From Annona cherimola (taxonomy: Eukaryota; Streptophyta; Magnoliopsida; Magnoliales; Annonaceae), in the NCBI GenBank assembly GCA_030490835.1, contig CM059972.1:51255563-51319562 (forward strand): a stretch of DNA of 64,000 nucleotides. Direction: 5' to 3'. Below, in pieces: positions 46,082 through 60,455 of this stretch. Position 1 is the first letter of the stretch, and each line of letters opens with the position of its first letter. The position numbers and the translations under genes are program-made. Below the pieces are notes generated by a model. The model ran no database searches. It worked only from the letters and a program-made list of their open reading frames with translations, and was not told where the DNA came from.

Positions 46082-47029
46082 ATTTTTTCCCTTTGTGGGG
46101 CCCACTTGCCACATCTTTAGATAGGGTAATTCAATGTCCTCTTATCCCTTTGATGACTTGGCTAATTCTCATCTAAGTAAAATATGCAATTATCCCATTT
46201 TCAAAATTTCAAATCCAAGTTCTTAAATGAGCTACCTAGCTCTCTTAGGTTGGGCGTCCACATGGCTTGCTTGGGAGGGCTTTCTTGGTCACATGCCTTT
46301 GCTTCCTTAGCTTAGCTAGGTTTCGACTTCTGTTAAAAAATCACAAAATATACATGTATATGGCCCTTGGACGTCCCCACTTGTGCCACCTTTCAAGCCT
46401 CCTTGAGGCTAGCTATTAGCCCTTTAAATCCAACATTAATGCATGAGATTTATTGTGGTGTCCTAAACCGAGACATCACTTTCTTACCTCAAGACCTTAT
46501 TGATTGGTAAATGTGAATCAGGATTGTTGCCCTGATCACGAGGCGGGTTCTTAATTGGAACTCATCCAAATTTTTTTTTCATTTCTTCATTCATCGTCAT
46601 TTCATTTATAACATAAGAAATGGTACACTTGTATTCACTTGTACAATCCTTTATAACTTCTCAAAATGCACTTATACATTAAAGGTCCTCTTGACCTAAT
46701 CATGACATTTCCATTGCTTACATACATATATTCAATCATTAGTTCACCTAGAATTCAGAACTTTAAACAAGTTCACATATATATCAACATACCTGGAAAC
46801 TTCCATTCATAGCATTCCACTCATCATGGTTAATCCTTTTAGCCCACCTGGGTACTACTTCGTACCTTCCTTCGTTGCTTAGGTCCATTGACCCATTGAG
46901 TTTCCCGGTACCCGTCTAAGGTTTGGGAAAATAAAACCTGAGTGACAACTCAGGAAGCAAGCATTTTATCATTAGGGCAAGACTTCCTTGAAAACCTTTT
47001 TCATAAACATCTTGAACACCTTTTTCCTG

Positions 47030-47590
47030 AGGACATTTATTAGTCGCAAAACATTATCATGAAATCCTTTGTTCATGAGGACAATTCTATGTCCTTGAAC
47101 ATTTTCATAAAACATTCATTCTTAAAATCATTTACAAGCCATGTCCGAACTTGTTAAAGCAAAACATACATGTTTTACCCTTTATAATTAATCCCTTTTT
47201 GTCTTGAGTGAACATTTCCAATGTTCTAAGACCTTTACATAAAACCATCTTTTGCCAGTGGACGTCTTACGTTCAAAACATTGTTCTCATAATTCCTTTG
47301 GCAAAGGAGGACATTCTCATGTCCTAAAACATCATTCACATAAGCCTTTCTCGGCAAAGGACATTTTTATGTCCAAAAATATTTTTCATCATAAAATCCT
47401 TTAGCCAAGAGACATTTAATATCTCAAAACATTTTTTACATAGCTTCCTTTGGCAATGAACATTCATATGTCATAAAACACCTTTCATTATAATACTTTG
47501 GCATTGGACATTCTCATGTCCATAAACACTTTCATTTAGGCTCTTTAATAATGGACATTCTTATGTCCAAAAACAAGTTTGACATAAATC
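47030..47590 (-). repeat. GGACAT...ATGTCC stem-loop row (sister copy)
   Basis: The same row of imperfect palindromes as at 30036-30573, in reverse, with its own base changes. Confidence 0.75.
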
Positions 47591-48069
47591 CTTTTCATAA
47601 TCCCCGTCTTGGAGGCTTGTTTATAACAAACAACGCATATAAGATACATAAACCATTTCCATAAATGCATTTGCATAAAAACATTTCCTTTCATTCCTGT
47701 TATTTACACTTTTGTGTAAAACGCCCTATTTTTAGGGTAATCACTTCATAAAAATCTCTTTAAGATAATTTTCATAAAAACAAACTTTCATGTCCCAATC
47801 TTTGGGCTTTTCAAAAAATAAAACATAAGCAAATGAATTTCTCTCCATCTAGTAGTGACACTTAGCAAGTGATCATGCTACCTTTTGGAAGAGAATCCTT
47901 AACAGCACGCTAGCCGGGCGGCTGTTCATTTATCCTACTCCCATCTCAGGGAGGGCACCGCTGGCATTTCTGTCATCCCTTAGCGACTTGGCCTTATGTA
48001 GAGTGGGCTCCGGTCATCCCAACCGTGCTCTACAACCGGCCTATTCCGTGTACTGGTGCACCATACATT

Positions 48070-48240
48070 ATTTTGACAGATCGCAATCCGTTTGGTTTAA
48101 AATATCACAGACCCAGCCCATGACCTTTTAAACTGGGATCGCAAACCGCAGCCTACAACCATACTCATAAAACATCATAGAGCGAAGTCTATATCTTTAA
48201 AAAAAAATTTCAAAAACACATCACAGACCGCAGTCTGTGT
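48070..48240 (-). repeat. CAGAC/GTCTG stem-loop row (sister copy)
   Basis: Reversed counterpart of 29345-29520; the last unit (cacagaccgcagtctgtg) still pairs well, the others are more decayed. Confidence 0.7.
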
Positions 48241-48833
48241 CAACTTGTAAAGCGAGCGCACCCACTTTAAACAAGTTGTCATTTGAAGTCTAATTTTAGG
48301 ATGACCTTCCTTAAATTCTTTCGGAAATATTTTAAGTAAAACATCTTGATAAACATTTGAAATATTTGAAAAATAATACATCTTAAAATCCTTATAAAAT
48401 AATTTTAAAACCTTTGAATTTTCAAAATTAAACCATATATTTTCTAACATTTTATTGGTTTTCATTTCGGGGCCTTTTGCTCACAAAAGTTATGCAATTA
48501 TGCTACCCCTTCTCAACCACCCTAATAATCAAATTATTGTCCACCTATCTATTATACCATTTTTACATAAGGTGCTTGCGTAATCTTTTGCATACCATTT
48601 AGCAACCCGAAATCAAACCATTTTATGAACTCAACGTATGAGGTTGGTCATCCTTAAATCCCTTTCAACACATCTGTATAAACATTTTTCAAGACATTTT
48701 CAGCATAGATTTCCTTATCTAAAGGAAATCAAAACTTTTCGAATATCATTTCAAAACAGATGGACTATGTCTAAATCATTGTTGATATCTAATTATCATA
48801 ACATAACAAAACCAATCTTTTTCATACATCAAA

Positions 48834-51800
48834 TGTGAAACCCCAACCTAAGGAGGATTCAATGTGTGCATTGAACATGTACATGTGACTTATATATGAT
48901 TAAATGGAATTTTTGGATGATTTTAGAATTTTATGATATTTTGCAATTTGGGTTCAATTAAGAATGATGATTAAAAATTTAATCGCCGGAGCCCAATATG
49001 AGTCAAGGTGACTAAAAGGGAATAATGAGGATTAAAACATGCTAATTTTGCATGAATGTTTAGTTTAATTTCCATGATTTAATTAATGGAAATTAAAATA
49101 GAAATTATGGAATTATGTTAGAAAATCATAGAAAATTCATAACTCAACGCCTGTAAGGCGGAATCAAGTGAAATTTGAGATGAAAGTTGATGAGGTTAGG
49201 CTTGGTATTATGAAATTATTGGGTTATGAAAATCCTTGATGAAATTGGTTTAATGATTTATTAATCATATCTCAATTTCAACCGTTAACTTCAAACGACT
49301 ATAACTTGAGCTAGGAAATCGGATTGAGATAAAATTTGAAACGGTTGAATAAAATTATGAGATTAATATTTTGGAAGGTTTAGATTAATTATATTATATT
49401 GGGAAAATACCTGAATTAGAAAAGGTGCACATAGTTGACTTTTACACCTCAATAGTACCATGCATTTAAGGCAAAAGGTGAATGGATTAAATGTAATTTT
49501 TAATTACTCAAATATGTGTCAAATGCAGGTGAAATGTAGGGTATTTTATGCATTAATATGTTTGGAAATTCTTTGGATATTTTTCTGGAATTAATGAGCT
49601 AAGGAAAGAGCTCAAAGTAGCCTAGCAAGGGTGGCATGCATACAACGTCCAAACCAGCCCCAATTTGGATTTTTTTGCATTTTTTTATATATGATATTTA
49701 TGAACCTATGTAGCTAGAATTCAGGGGTGTATAAATGATCATTTATTCATGTGGAAAAATCCCTGAAAATTCGTGATTATCAGCTGCGCATTGAAGGATG
49801 CAAAAATGGACAGCTTGGTCTTATGCAAATGATGTGAAATGATGTCCTGTTGCTGCAATTTTTGTTAATTTTTTTATGCCAAATTAATGGATAAATTAAA
49901 TGTTAATTAGGTTTATAATTTACCCTCAGATTAAGGTTAATAAAGATGGGAAAAAATCTGGAAAAATGGACAGCAGCAAGGACGTGCAAGTGGACAGTTG
50001 TAGGGTTGTGATTTGAGCAGATTTTTTCTTTAAGAAAAATGATAAAAACGAATTTACTTGGCTGTAATTTGCACAGATCATTTAGGGGGATAACCATAAA
50101 TTAAATAGCTGTGGAAAAATCAGCCCAAGTGGGGCCCACAGCTGGAGCAAATCCAGCTCTATAAAGGGGGCACGTCCATGTAAGAGAGAGAGCTTTGTGA
50201 AATTTTTTTAAGTGGTCAAACTCCATCTCCCCAAGGTAGCAGCTCACGTCCAACCTAAGGTCCAGCAAGGAGGTAGAAAAGAGAAGAAAATAGAAGGAAA
50301 AATCAAGGGAAAAAGGACAAGAAATTCATCACAAGTCATTAGGGTTTGCTTTGCATCAAACAAGTATGTTGGATGAGTTGAGCTTTTGATTTCAAATGTT
50401 AAACTCTAAGATTTTGGATATGAATTTGATGCTTAAAGATCCCTTAAATATTAATTTAACATGCCCTTTGATCAAGTATTGAATGGGTATTAAGATTTAT
50501 TTATGAATTTCAGTAAATTAGGTGGTTGAAATGGAAACTAAAGTGGTTTATGAGTTGAAAACTCAACTTGATAAAACCTAACTTCCAATAATAAGTTTCT
50601 GTATTGGATGAATGTTATGTTTAGGTTATGAAACATGTTTTAATGAATTATTTATGTGGATTTAAGCTTAAGATGGGAATTTTTGGAAGAATGGTATGCA
50701 AAGTGATATATATGACCCGATTTCTTCATTTTGATGCTAAAATTGGTATGGAAATGGGATTGCATGATTTATGAATGCTATATAGGGTAAAATACCCTAT
50801 GGTTAAGGTATTACTCATGTCCAAAAGTATTTGGGAATATAATCTCCAAAACTGATTTTTATGGATTTATGAAACTATGTTTAAAAGAAGTGGAAACGGA
50901 ACCCGAAACAGGTAAGCAACTTGCTGTTTTCAGAGGTTTTAATTTATGAATGTTAAACATGTGCTAATTCCCTAAATTTAGATTAGGAAAATTTGGACTA
51001 ATTGCTGAAAATTCGGATTTATAAAATTGTTTAGGGTTATGTGTCAAGAAACACTTTAAACGTGTGAAAAATGGGTTCCAAAGTTGCTGTTTTGGAAACC
51101 TATGATTAGTGGATTTAAATCCCATAAAAATACCCTAAAAAAGTGGTAATTAGGGGTAATTATCATTCTGAATTAGTGACCAAGTTGCTAACTTAGAAAA
51201 TTTTATGAAATGCCTCATATATGTGTTGTTAAATGGCTATTTGTTAAAGGATAGATATGCATGGGTGTTAAATGACTTGTGTAATATGATTTTGTGCAAA
51301 AATGCATGAATATATGGTGAAATTTATTATTATATATCTGTTTATATTATCATGATGTTAATTTCAAAATTTGGAATTAATTAATGAGGCTTAAAGCCAC
51401 AACGGGTGCTTAAAATGAGCAACGATGTGTGAATTTTGGAAAATAAGTGGAAAATGGCTTAAGAAAGGTAATGAGCCATTAAATGATAATTATTAGATGA
51501 TTATTATGTGATTGAATGATTACCCTACTTAAGGGACTAAATGTGATGTGTAATAGCCCATGTAGTGCACAAGTATGTGCTATACGGGCGTAACAACTTG
51601 AGAAGTCGAAAGAATTAGGTATGCTAACGAAAATGGGATGGAAAACTGAGTTGAATGCAAGCAAAGGAAAAATATGAATGTTATATCATTCTTATATATA
51701 TAGGCAAAGACAAAGGGATAAGAGAAATGGAAAGCTAAGCAATCGAGGTAAGCAAGCAGCTTTCTAAATTATTTTGGTTTTCATTACAAGGTATTTAAGG

Positions 51801-52785
51801 ATGGTCATTCCTTGTCTATATGAGTATTGAAATGTTTATTTCTATGAAAATAAATGATTGCTCACTGTTTCGCAATTATGCTATACGATGTTTCATTGAA
51901 ATGATGTTAAAGAGGGATGTTGCAAAGAATTCTCTACATGAGAATGACAAGTTCCATGTGTAAGGAGTTATATAATGCCGGTGTAACTAAAGGACATGCA
52001 TGAATTGGAAATCAAGTAGGCTAGTCGAGGTAGTAAGTGGACAAGGAGTCCCCCTTGACGTTTCCAAGTCGGTAGGTCCGGCGCTAAGGATGGAAAGGAT
52101 CATGTCATGGAAAAATATTCCCCGTGCTAGCGTACCCTCACATGAAGGATAACATCATCAATGGAAATGATGAATTTGCACATCCAATATTTATGAAGTG
52201 TTTATGAAAAGTGTATGAATGATTTATGAAAAGGTTTTGCTCCACAGGTAGTTGATCACTTGATAAGTGTCTCTACTGAAGGGAGAAAAATGCTTTTAAA
52301 TAAATATGCCTTCAAAATGAATTGCCTGTAAAATATAAGCTTGCTTATTGAGTTTCGACTCACGCTTTCATTTTCCAAACCCATAGATAGGTGAAAGATG
52401 AGACCTGGCAAAGGAGCAAGAGCCATCCATGGAAGAAATGGGAGAAACATTATAAGTTTGATGTTTGTGAAAAACTTATGTGTGATGGTTGTAAATTATT
52501 TTAATGTTTTATGTTGACGACTATGGTTAATACATGCAGTGACATTTGATTTATGAGATGTTTTGAAATATGTTATGAAAATCATGTCTAGTTATGACAT
52601 TATTGGATGGAAATGACTCAGATATGCTTGCAAAGAACATATGAGTAATTAAACTCCTATGAAAAGATATTTAATTGGATAAATATCCGTTAAAACCCGC
52701 CGTGTTATAGGGCAACAATCCTAATCATGTTTACTAGTCGAACGATCTTGAGGTAAGGATATGACGCTCGGGCTGGGGCGTTACA
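48834..52785 (+). mobile_element. 3952-bp solo LTR, plus strand
   Basis: Starts TGTGAAACCCC and ends GGGGCGTTACA, with a perfect target duplication TCAAA at 48829-48833 and 52786-52790. It is related to the LTRs at 43125-56456 and 56876-63379. It lies inside the solo LTR 46454-55737, so it inserted later. No gene. Confidence 0.9.
50160..50167 (+). promoter_or_regulatory. TATA box of the 3952-bp LTR
   Basis: TATAAAGG followed by a G-rich segment; conserved in the minus-strand sister LTRs (near 59855 and 62577). Confidence 0.55.
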
Positions 52786-54945
52786 TCAAAAATCTCCTTT
52801 TTCTTTTTCTTTTATATCATGAATATTTATCATAAACCATCACAAGAGAAATTCAAAACTTATTTACATTTGTTACTTTGTGAAAAAGGGTAAAATTTCC
52901 TTTTTCTTGTAAAATACTTTTGAAACAACATCATAAATAACTTGCTGGCTTAAAAGCAAATTCTTGAAAGCCATCGGTATAAAACATAAAATTCTCTAAA
53001 ATTATCATCATAGAGAACTTGCTCATTCATAAGAAAATTTCTCATTTCCATTAACATATTGCCAACCCATGGCAATACTTGTGATAAATTCTTTATCTTA
53101 AGAATATGTCGCTTGCTTCCCATGAAGCAAACTTTGAGGCTTTTCCTTAAAGCCATCATTTTTCAAAACTTGTGGCTTTGCATTAAAGCCATCATTTTAA
53201 AAACTTGTGGCTTTTCGTTAAAGCCATTATTTTCAAAACTTGTGCTTGCCCATTCGTTTAAACATAATCATAAACATTTTTAATCACATAGAAAGTAAAC
53301 ACCATTTTAGAAAGTTGGCTTGCTTACCTGATATCGCTATAATCGTTTTCTTCCATTCTTTTCCTTGCCTTTGCCTAGATAAATAAAAATAACATTTAAT
53401 TTATTTGCATAAACCTTAAATACTTATATTCCTTAGGTTTTTCAACCTACATAAGTTCATATAGCTTAACCCACTTGTCTTTCAAGTTGGGTATTCATAC
53501 GTATCGACATAGCCTATACATATCAAATCATCCATTCATTTTTGATACCCTTATGTAGGGTAAACTTACATGCATATAAAAATCATTCAGAAACTTAGTC
53601 ATTTCTTTTTACCATAATTCCATGTATTTTTTGCATTTTTGGAATTTACATACCCCATTTATCATTCATTCATACCCATCCTTCCATACAAGTCCATTTT
53701 TTAACACATACTTATGTGTTTCTTAAAATTTCTTAAACAGAGACTTGAACCTTAATTCAGTATAATTAAACTCATTAATTAGAATATAATTTATGGTTCA
53801 TTTTTAAAATTTTAATCCATGTATCATAGGGTTCCAAAACAACAATTTTTGGACCCATTTTACCCAATTTCAACGTCTCTTGGGATACTTAAATAAAAAC
53901 ATATTTTTAATCATTAAATTTCAGAAATTAATCATGTTTTTATTAACCCAAATTTAAGGTATTAATATATTTTTAAAATTCATATATTAGTTGCTTCCAA
54001 AATAGCAACTTTTATATACATTTTGGGTACCCTCTGTACCCTTCTTTGAACATCCCTTTGCATATCTTTAAGAAAATCATATTTAGGGTAATCTTGTTTA
54101 CCTCTAATAGGTTAAACCCTCATAATAACTTGTTTATATCCCATTATAAGTCAAATTCCATCACAAAAACTTAGAATTTAACATTTATCTTGATTTATTC
54201 CTTAAGCTGTCCATAATGCTGAATTCAGGCACACTGAATTATCAAAATCTTGAATTAATATCAAATCAAGTATTTTTGTTCTGAAATTTCTATCATAATT
54301 TAATAACTACATTAATTAATCAAAATAAATATTTTCAGCATGAAATATTTAGTATTTATATTTATTTTGGTATTTTTACTCTGCTGGACAGCAGCATACC
54401 TTTTCAGATAGCCTGAATCACGTAAATTATGGGGTATATTTATACCCATAAAAACCTAATTTTTATTTTTTTCATGTGATCCTTAATATGTATTATATAT
54501 CCTTAAAATTTTCATCCCAAAATTGTTTTTATAAAAATTATTAAAAATCATTTGGTGCAGTTGATCCTGCCACCCGTTCAATCCTGTCCAGGTTGATTTT
54601 CCCGGATTTTTAATTTTCAACATGCTTATTATTTGAAGATAAAAATTTTGTATTTCCTTAATCATACCATAATAAGTATTCTCACCAAGTTTCATGATAA
54701 AATTCGTTCATTAAATATGTCTTCCCTATTTTCCTTTTCAGCTCCAGATTTACTACACATAAGTGTAGATTAGAGGATATAGGCTGATTAACCCCCAAAT
54801 TAAACTTTATAAATAAACTTGATTAATTAGGCATCTTTAATCCCTAAAACATGTTACTAAATCATCACATACCTAGATTTTTTTGGAGAGAAATCAATCC
54901 TCAATAGGTCTTCCAAGATGGCCTCCTCTTCCTCCTCTTCTCTCT

Positions 54946-54967
54946 TCTCTCTCTCTCTCTCTCTCTC
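54946..54967. repeat. (CT)n simple repeat
   Basis: About eleven CT units inside the solo LTR, between pyrimidine-rich flanks. Confidence 0.85.
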
Positions 54968-56456
54968 CTCCTTTGCTAGAAAACATCCAGCCCTTGCTCC
55001 CCCTCTTTCATCTTTTATTTTCCCCTTTTCTTTCTTCTCAAGCAACCCATAGGGCATTTAAGTAATTTCCATTTTCACCTTCCCAAATTACCCTAATTGC
55101 AACGTCCATGAAGCTTCCCACCTTAACTTGCATTTAATAGCTTTCATATTTTTGTGATTAAGTAAATTCCATGATAATTATCTTAATCCATTCCTACCAT
55201 ATCGTTCTTCATATCTTTTTATCCATCTTTCTCAAGTTTCGTCTCAAACCGAGTTTTCTAACTCCACTTATGACCACTTGAATTTATCTTTTGGATTTGG
55301 GGATAAAAAAATTAATTATCACCCTAATTCCATCATGATTCCCTTAATTCAATTCATTCATAAGATTGGGCCCACCTTCGTGAGCTTACCTTTCAAATTT
55401 CATCGAAATCTGCCTTGTAGGCGTCAAGTTATGAATTTTCTATCATTTTTCATCTTAATTCCATAATTACACTTTAATCTCCATAAATTAAATCATGGTA
55501 ATTAACATGATTATTCATGACACATTTTCACCTTTCAATCCTCGTTAAGCCCCTCAGGTCATACAGACTCACTTTGGGCTTTGGCGATTAAATTTTTAAT
55601 CGTCATTCTTAATTGAACCCTAATTGCAAAATATCATAAAATCCTAGAATCATCCATAAATCATTCAAGGCATACATGTATCATAATTACATGTCTAAAT
55701 GCCTTCATATGAGTCCTACTTGGGTCTGGGTATCACATTTATCATGGATTTTGTGATTTAAGATAATTCACAAAATCAGGCTCAAAATACCCGTGGTTGA
55801 CACCTCATATGCATTAAACCACTTGCTTTTTAATAAATGCTATGGTACTCTAGGGTGCACAAAGTCAAATCTTTGCACTTTTTTCCAATTAAGCATATTT
55901 CCATGGTAATTAGCTTAATCCAATCCTTCAATAACATAGATTTCCTAAGTTTATTCAATCGTTTCAAGTTTCATCTCAAACCAACTTTTCTATGTCAAGT
56001 TATGATCCTTTGAAAATAACCTTAGAGTGCGAGATTGGAAACAAATAATTATCATCTTAATCAAATCATATTTTTCTTAATCTTATCCAACCATAAGGTT
56101 GAGCCCGAAGTCATGAGCTTACCTTCGAATTTTCATCTCAATCCGCCTTATAGGCGCCAAGTGATGAATTTTCTGTATTTTCTAACATAATTCCACAATT
56201 TTCATTCTAATTTTCATTAATTAAATCATGAAAATTAAAATAAATATTCATGTCACATTAGCATTTTCTAATCCTTATTAAGCCCCTTTAGTCATCTTGA
56301 CTTACATTGGGCTATGACGATTAATATTAATCACCATTCTTAATCATAACTCTAATTGCAAAATAACATTAAATCATAAAAATCATAAATCATCCATAAT
56401 TCACTTAAATAATACATGTATCATATTTATAGACCTACTTGGGTCTGAGTATCACA

Positions 56457-56469
56457 ATCCTCCCCCCTT
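56457..56469 (-). promoter_or_regulatory. Polypurine tract of the chromovirus
   Basis: Minus-strand AAGGGGGGAGGAT abuts the 3' LTR. A tract like this next to the end of pol is typical of Ty3/gypsy elements. Confidence 0.9.
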
Positions 56470-56870
56470 ATAATAGGTTTCGTCCCGAAACCGTACACTT
56501 TTCAAATAACCGGGGATACTTCTTTTCAACTTTTTCCTTTAATTTCCAAGTAATCTTGCTTTCGGAATATCGGTTCTATTGAACCTTAAAATATTCAATT
56601 CCTTTATTCCGAAACTTATGATCCAAAATTCTTATTCTAATTGGTCATATCCTACCTGCATAGTTAATCCTAGCTAACCTGTGTACAGGAAATTCCACCT
56701 TTATTATTTTATTGGTTTCCTTTACAGGCAGTGCATGCGTGATTACATATTGGCAAACTATGAATAAATGACTATCACTAAAATCAAACAAAGCTATTGC
56801 CAAACTTCCTAAAATTTAATCCATACCTATAACCACCTTATCCTCTTGCTCCTGTGACTCCATTTGAGTT
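56470..56870 (-). pseudogene. Chromovirus remnants: protease trace fused to chromodomain end
   Basis: Right to left, the first part (about 56810-56690) reads SLAIALFDFSDSHLFIV, resembling the retropepsin active-site region ALFDSGASHSFI but with the catalytic motif destroyed. The second part (about 56640-56490) reads PIRILDHKFRNKGIEYFKVQ and then ITWKLKEKVEKKYPRLF, the chromodomain-like end of chromovirus pol. Between them RT, RNase H and integrase are gone. A stop lies inside the second part. The chromodomain normally guides integration to particular chromatin. Confidence 0.68.
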
Positions 56871-56875
56871 AAGGT

Positions 56876-59800
56876 TGTAACGCCCCAGCCCGAGCGTCAC
56901 AACCTTACCTCAAGACCGTTCGACTGGTAAACGTGATCAGGATTGTTGCCCTGTCACACGACGGGTTTTAACCGATATTTATCCAATTAATCCTAACTGC
57001 TTAGGATTTTATATCATTTATACATTCTATTTCCATCAAATGCCATTTTAGGCCATTATATCATTTGAGAGTTACACATGTCATCTCATAATCTTCATAC
57101 TTAACCATATCATGATATTTCATGCCTTAGCATTACCCATAAAAAATTTTCGGCCAATCCATAGGCATAAAACATAGCATAATTCTTCTACAACATCGAA
57201 TAACAATTTAATTATTAACATTCATATAATCATTCAACCCTTAGATTCATATATAGGTACTCATGGAAATTCATTCATCCTTGAATCTCCACCTGTGCTC
57301 CTTGCCTCCTTCCTTCCACCTGTCTTTGGGTTTGGAAAACAAAACGTGAGTGATAACTCAGTAAGCAAGTTTAGTGTTTTCATGCAATTCATTTTGAAAA
57401 CAACATTCTTTAAAAACATTTCCCTCCATTCAGTAGAGACACTTAGTAAGTGATCAACTACCTGCGGAGCAGAAACTTTTTCATAAAACTTGCATAAACA
57501 TTTCATGAAAACCATTCATGAAAAACCATTCACGTAAACCATTCGTAAACATTGGATGTGCAAATTCATCATTTCCATTGATGACGTTATCCTTCATGTG
57601 ACGGTACGCTAGCACGGGGAACACTCTTTCATAGCATGATCCTTTCCATCCTTGGAGCCGGACCTACCGACTTGGAAACGTCAAGGGGGACTCCTTGTCC
57701 ACTTACTACCTCAACTAGCCTACCTCACCAGTCCTTTTCGACTTGGCGACGTCAAGGAGGACTCCTTGTCCACTTACTTCCTCGACTAGCCTACTTGATT
57801 TCCATTCCATGCATGACTTTTAGTCACCCCGACATTATATACCCCCTTACACATGGAACTTGTCATTCTCATGTAGAGAATTCTTTGCACCATCCCTTTT
57901 AAACATCGTTTAAATCCATGCTTCATCACTTTTCATAAATACTTGCGAAACAGTAAGCAATTCATCCATCATGATTGAAATAACATTTCAATACACATTT
58001 AGACAAGGAATGACCATCCTTAAACAACTTGGAAAATATTTAAAACAAAACTCATTTAGAAAGCTGCTTGCTTACCATGAAGCAAACCTAGAGGCTTTTC
58101 CTTAAAGCCATTCTTTTCCAAAACTTGTGGCTTTTCATTAAAGTCATCACTTTCAAAAATTGTGCTTGCCCATTCGTTTAAACATGATCATAAACAATTT
58201 TATCACACATCATCACATAGAAAGAAAACATCATTTTAGAAAGTTTGCTTGCTTACCTCGCTTGCTTAGCTTTCCGTTTTGCTTATCCCTTTGCATTTGC
58301 CTATACATATAAGAATGATATAACATTCATATATTTCCTTTGCTTGCATTCAACTCAGTTTTCCAACCCATTTTCATTAACATACATGATTCCTTTGACT
58401 TCTCAAGTCGTTATGACCGTATAGCACATGCTTGTGCATTACATGAGCTACTACATATCACATTTAGTCTCCTAAGTAGGGTAATCATTCAATCACATAA
58501 TAATCATTCAATAAATATTATTTAATGGCTCATTACCTTTCTTAAGCCATTTTTCACTCCTTTTCCAAAATTCACACATCGTTGCTCATTTTAAGCACCC
58601 ATTGTTGCCTTAAGCCTCATTAATTAATTCCAAAATTTGAGATTAACACCATGTCATTCTAAAAAGTAATATATTCAAAAAATTTATCATATTTTCATGC
58701 ATTTTTGTACAAAACCAAATTTCATTGGTCATTTACCACTCATGTATGTCTATCCTTTCACATATGCCCATTTCGCAACACATATATGAGGCATTTCATA
58801 AAATTTCCCAAGTCAGAAATTTAATCCACATTTCAGCATGACAATTATCCTTAATTACCACTGTACTTAATGTATTTTTATGAAATTTAAATCCACTAAT
58901 CATAGGTTTCCAAAACAGCAACTTTGGAACCCATTTTTCACCCGTTTAACGTGTCTTTTGACACATAACCCTAAGAAGATTTATAAATCCGAATTTTCAT
59001 CAAATAGTCCCACTTTTCCTAACCAAAATTTAAGTTATTAACATATATATAAATTTGGATAATTTCTACATAGTTTTCATATTTCTTTTTGATTTTTTTC
59101 TCCAACTATCCACATATGCTGAAATCAGGCATACTAAATTCTCAAAACTTTGAATCAATATCAAATCAAGTATTTTTGATATAAAATTTCTAAATAATTA
59201 ATAAATTAGTTAATTAACTAAAATAAATATATCCAGCACAAAAAATTAAGCATTTATATTTATTTGGGTATGTTTACCTTGCTGAACAGCAGAATCCATT
59301 TTCAGACATCCTGAATCACGTTAATTATGGGGTATATTTATACCCATAAAAACCTAATTTTTATTTTATTTTTATGACTATAAATATGTATTATATAGTA
59401 TGTAAAATTTTAAGCACAAAATTCCTTGTATAAAAATTATTAAAAATACTTTGGTGCAGCTGATCCTGCCACCCGTACAACCCTATTCATGTTGATTTTA
59501 TCAGATTTTTAATTTGAAACTGGATTATCATTTTAATCTGAAAATTGGGTAGTTCCTTAATTACCTCATAATTATTATTCAAAAAAACTTTCATACTAAA
59601 ATTCATCCATTTACTATTACGTTCATATTTTAGTTTACAACATCATATAACTTCCAGATTTGAGGCATAAAATCAAAATAATCATATACTTATTTGATTA
59701 AATGGGTAATCCCTCATTTTCCCTTTTATTTTCCCTTTTCCTTCCTTGCTCCTTGCTGTTCTAGAGCTGGACATGAGGGCTGCCTTGGGGTGCAAGTTTC

Positions 59801-60455
59801 AGCACTTTGAAAATTTTGAACATCTCATTTCCACATGACCGATTATCCCCCTTATAAAGCTGGAATTTTCAGCTATGGGCCCCACTTGTTGCTGCATTTT
59901 CCATAGCCATTGAATGCCCTCTTATCCTCTTATGTGCTGGTGAACTCACAGCCAAGTAAATTCACTTTTTAACATCTTTCAAAAATCCAAAAATCTGCTT
60001 TAATCAAAACCGTCCACTTGTCCGCAATTGCCCTTATGTACTTAGCTCTTAAGAAACTTGTTACTTGATCTCCAAGAAACCAAATTTCCATGATAATTAT
60101 CTTAATACATTCCATTTATCTCATAGATTTCCTATTTTCTTCAAAATTTCCACTAAAATCAGAATTTCCTTAAAATATTAAAAAGTATTGTTATTTCGTC
60201 CTTTAGTGCATAAATCTCCTTCTTTGTCTTTTTGTGATTAGGTTAATCCAACTGATTAACTCTTAATCACGTGTCTTAATCCCTGGATTACTATTCACGT
60301 GGGTTAAATTCTTAATTGCGTTATTTTAATCTCTAATACCCATATTTACGAATATAATTCATGAATTTTTTTATTCATCATAAAAATTATTACAAAAATC
60401 TAGGGTTTACGACCCTAGGTAATATGTGTTTTACCTAAAGAAGCTGGGTTTCACA
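56876..60455 (-). mobile_element. LTR (3' position) of the shrunken element, mosaic
   Basis: 3580 bp, minus-strand start TGTGAAACCCAGC and end GGGGCGTTACA. The block 58942-60132 is about 98% identical by eye to 61665-62854. The block 58076-58257 instead matches the 5.3-kb LTR family (53120-53330). A TATA box (tttataagg on the minus strand) lies near 59855. Confidence 0.75.

Larger units (their letters stand above)
46454..55737 (-). mobile_element. 5.3-kb solo LTR, minus strand, with nested LTR
   Basis: Edges TGTGGTGTCC and GGGTATCACA with a perfect target duplication TTTAT at 46449-46453 and 55738-55742. Without the nested insertion it is about 5327 bp, close to the 5288-bp solo LTR at 25843-31130. 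It shares that LTR's stem-loop rows, so both belong to one family. No internal coding region. Confidence 0.88.
43125..56456 (-). mobile_element. 3' LTR of the chromovirus, split by nested solo LTRs
   Basis: The left edge is TGTGGCGCCCC and the right edge GAGTATCACA, so on the minus strand it starts TGTGATACTC and ends GGCGCCACA. Own sequence is 43125-46453 and 55743-56456, about 4.04 kb. The polypurine tract beside 56456 proves it is a 3' LTR. It carries no gene. Confidence 0.88.
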
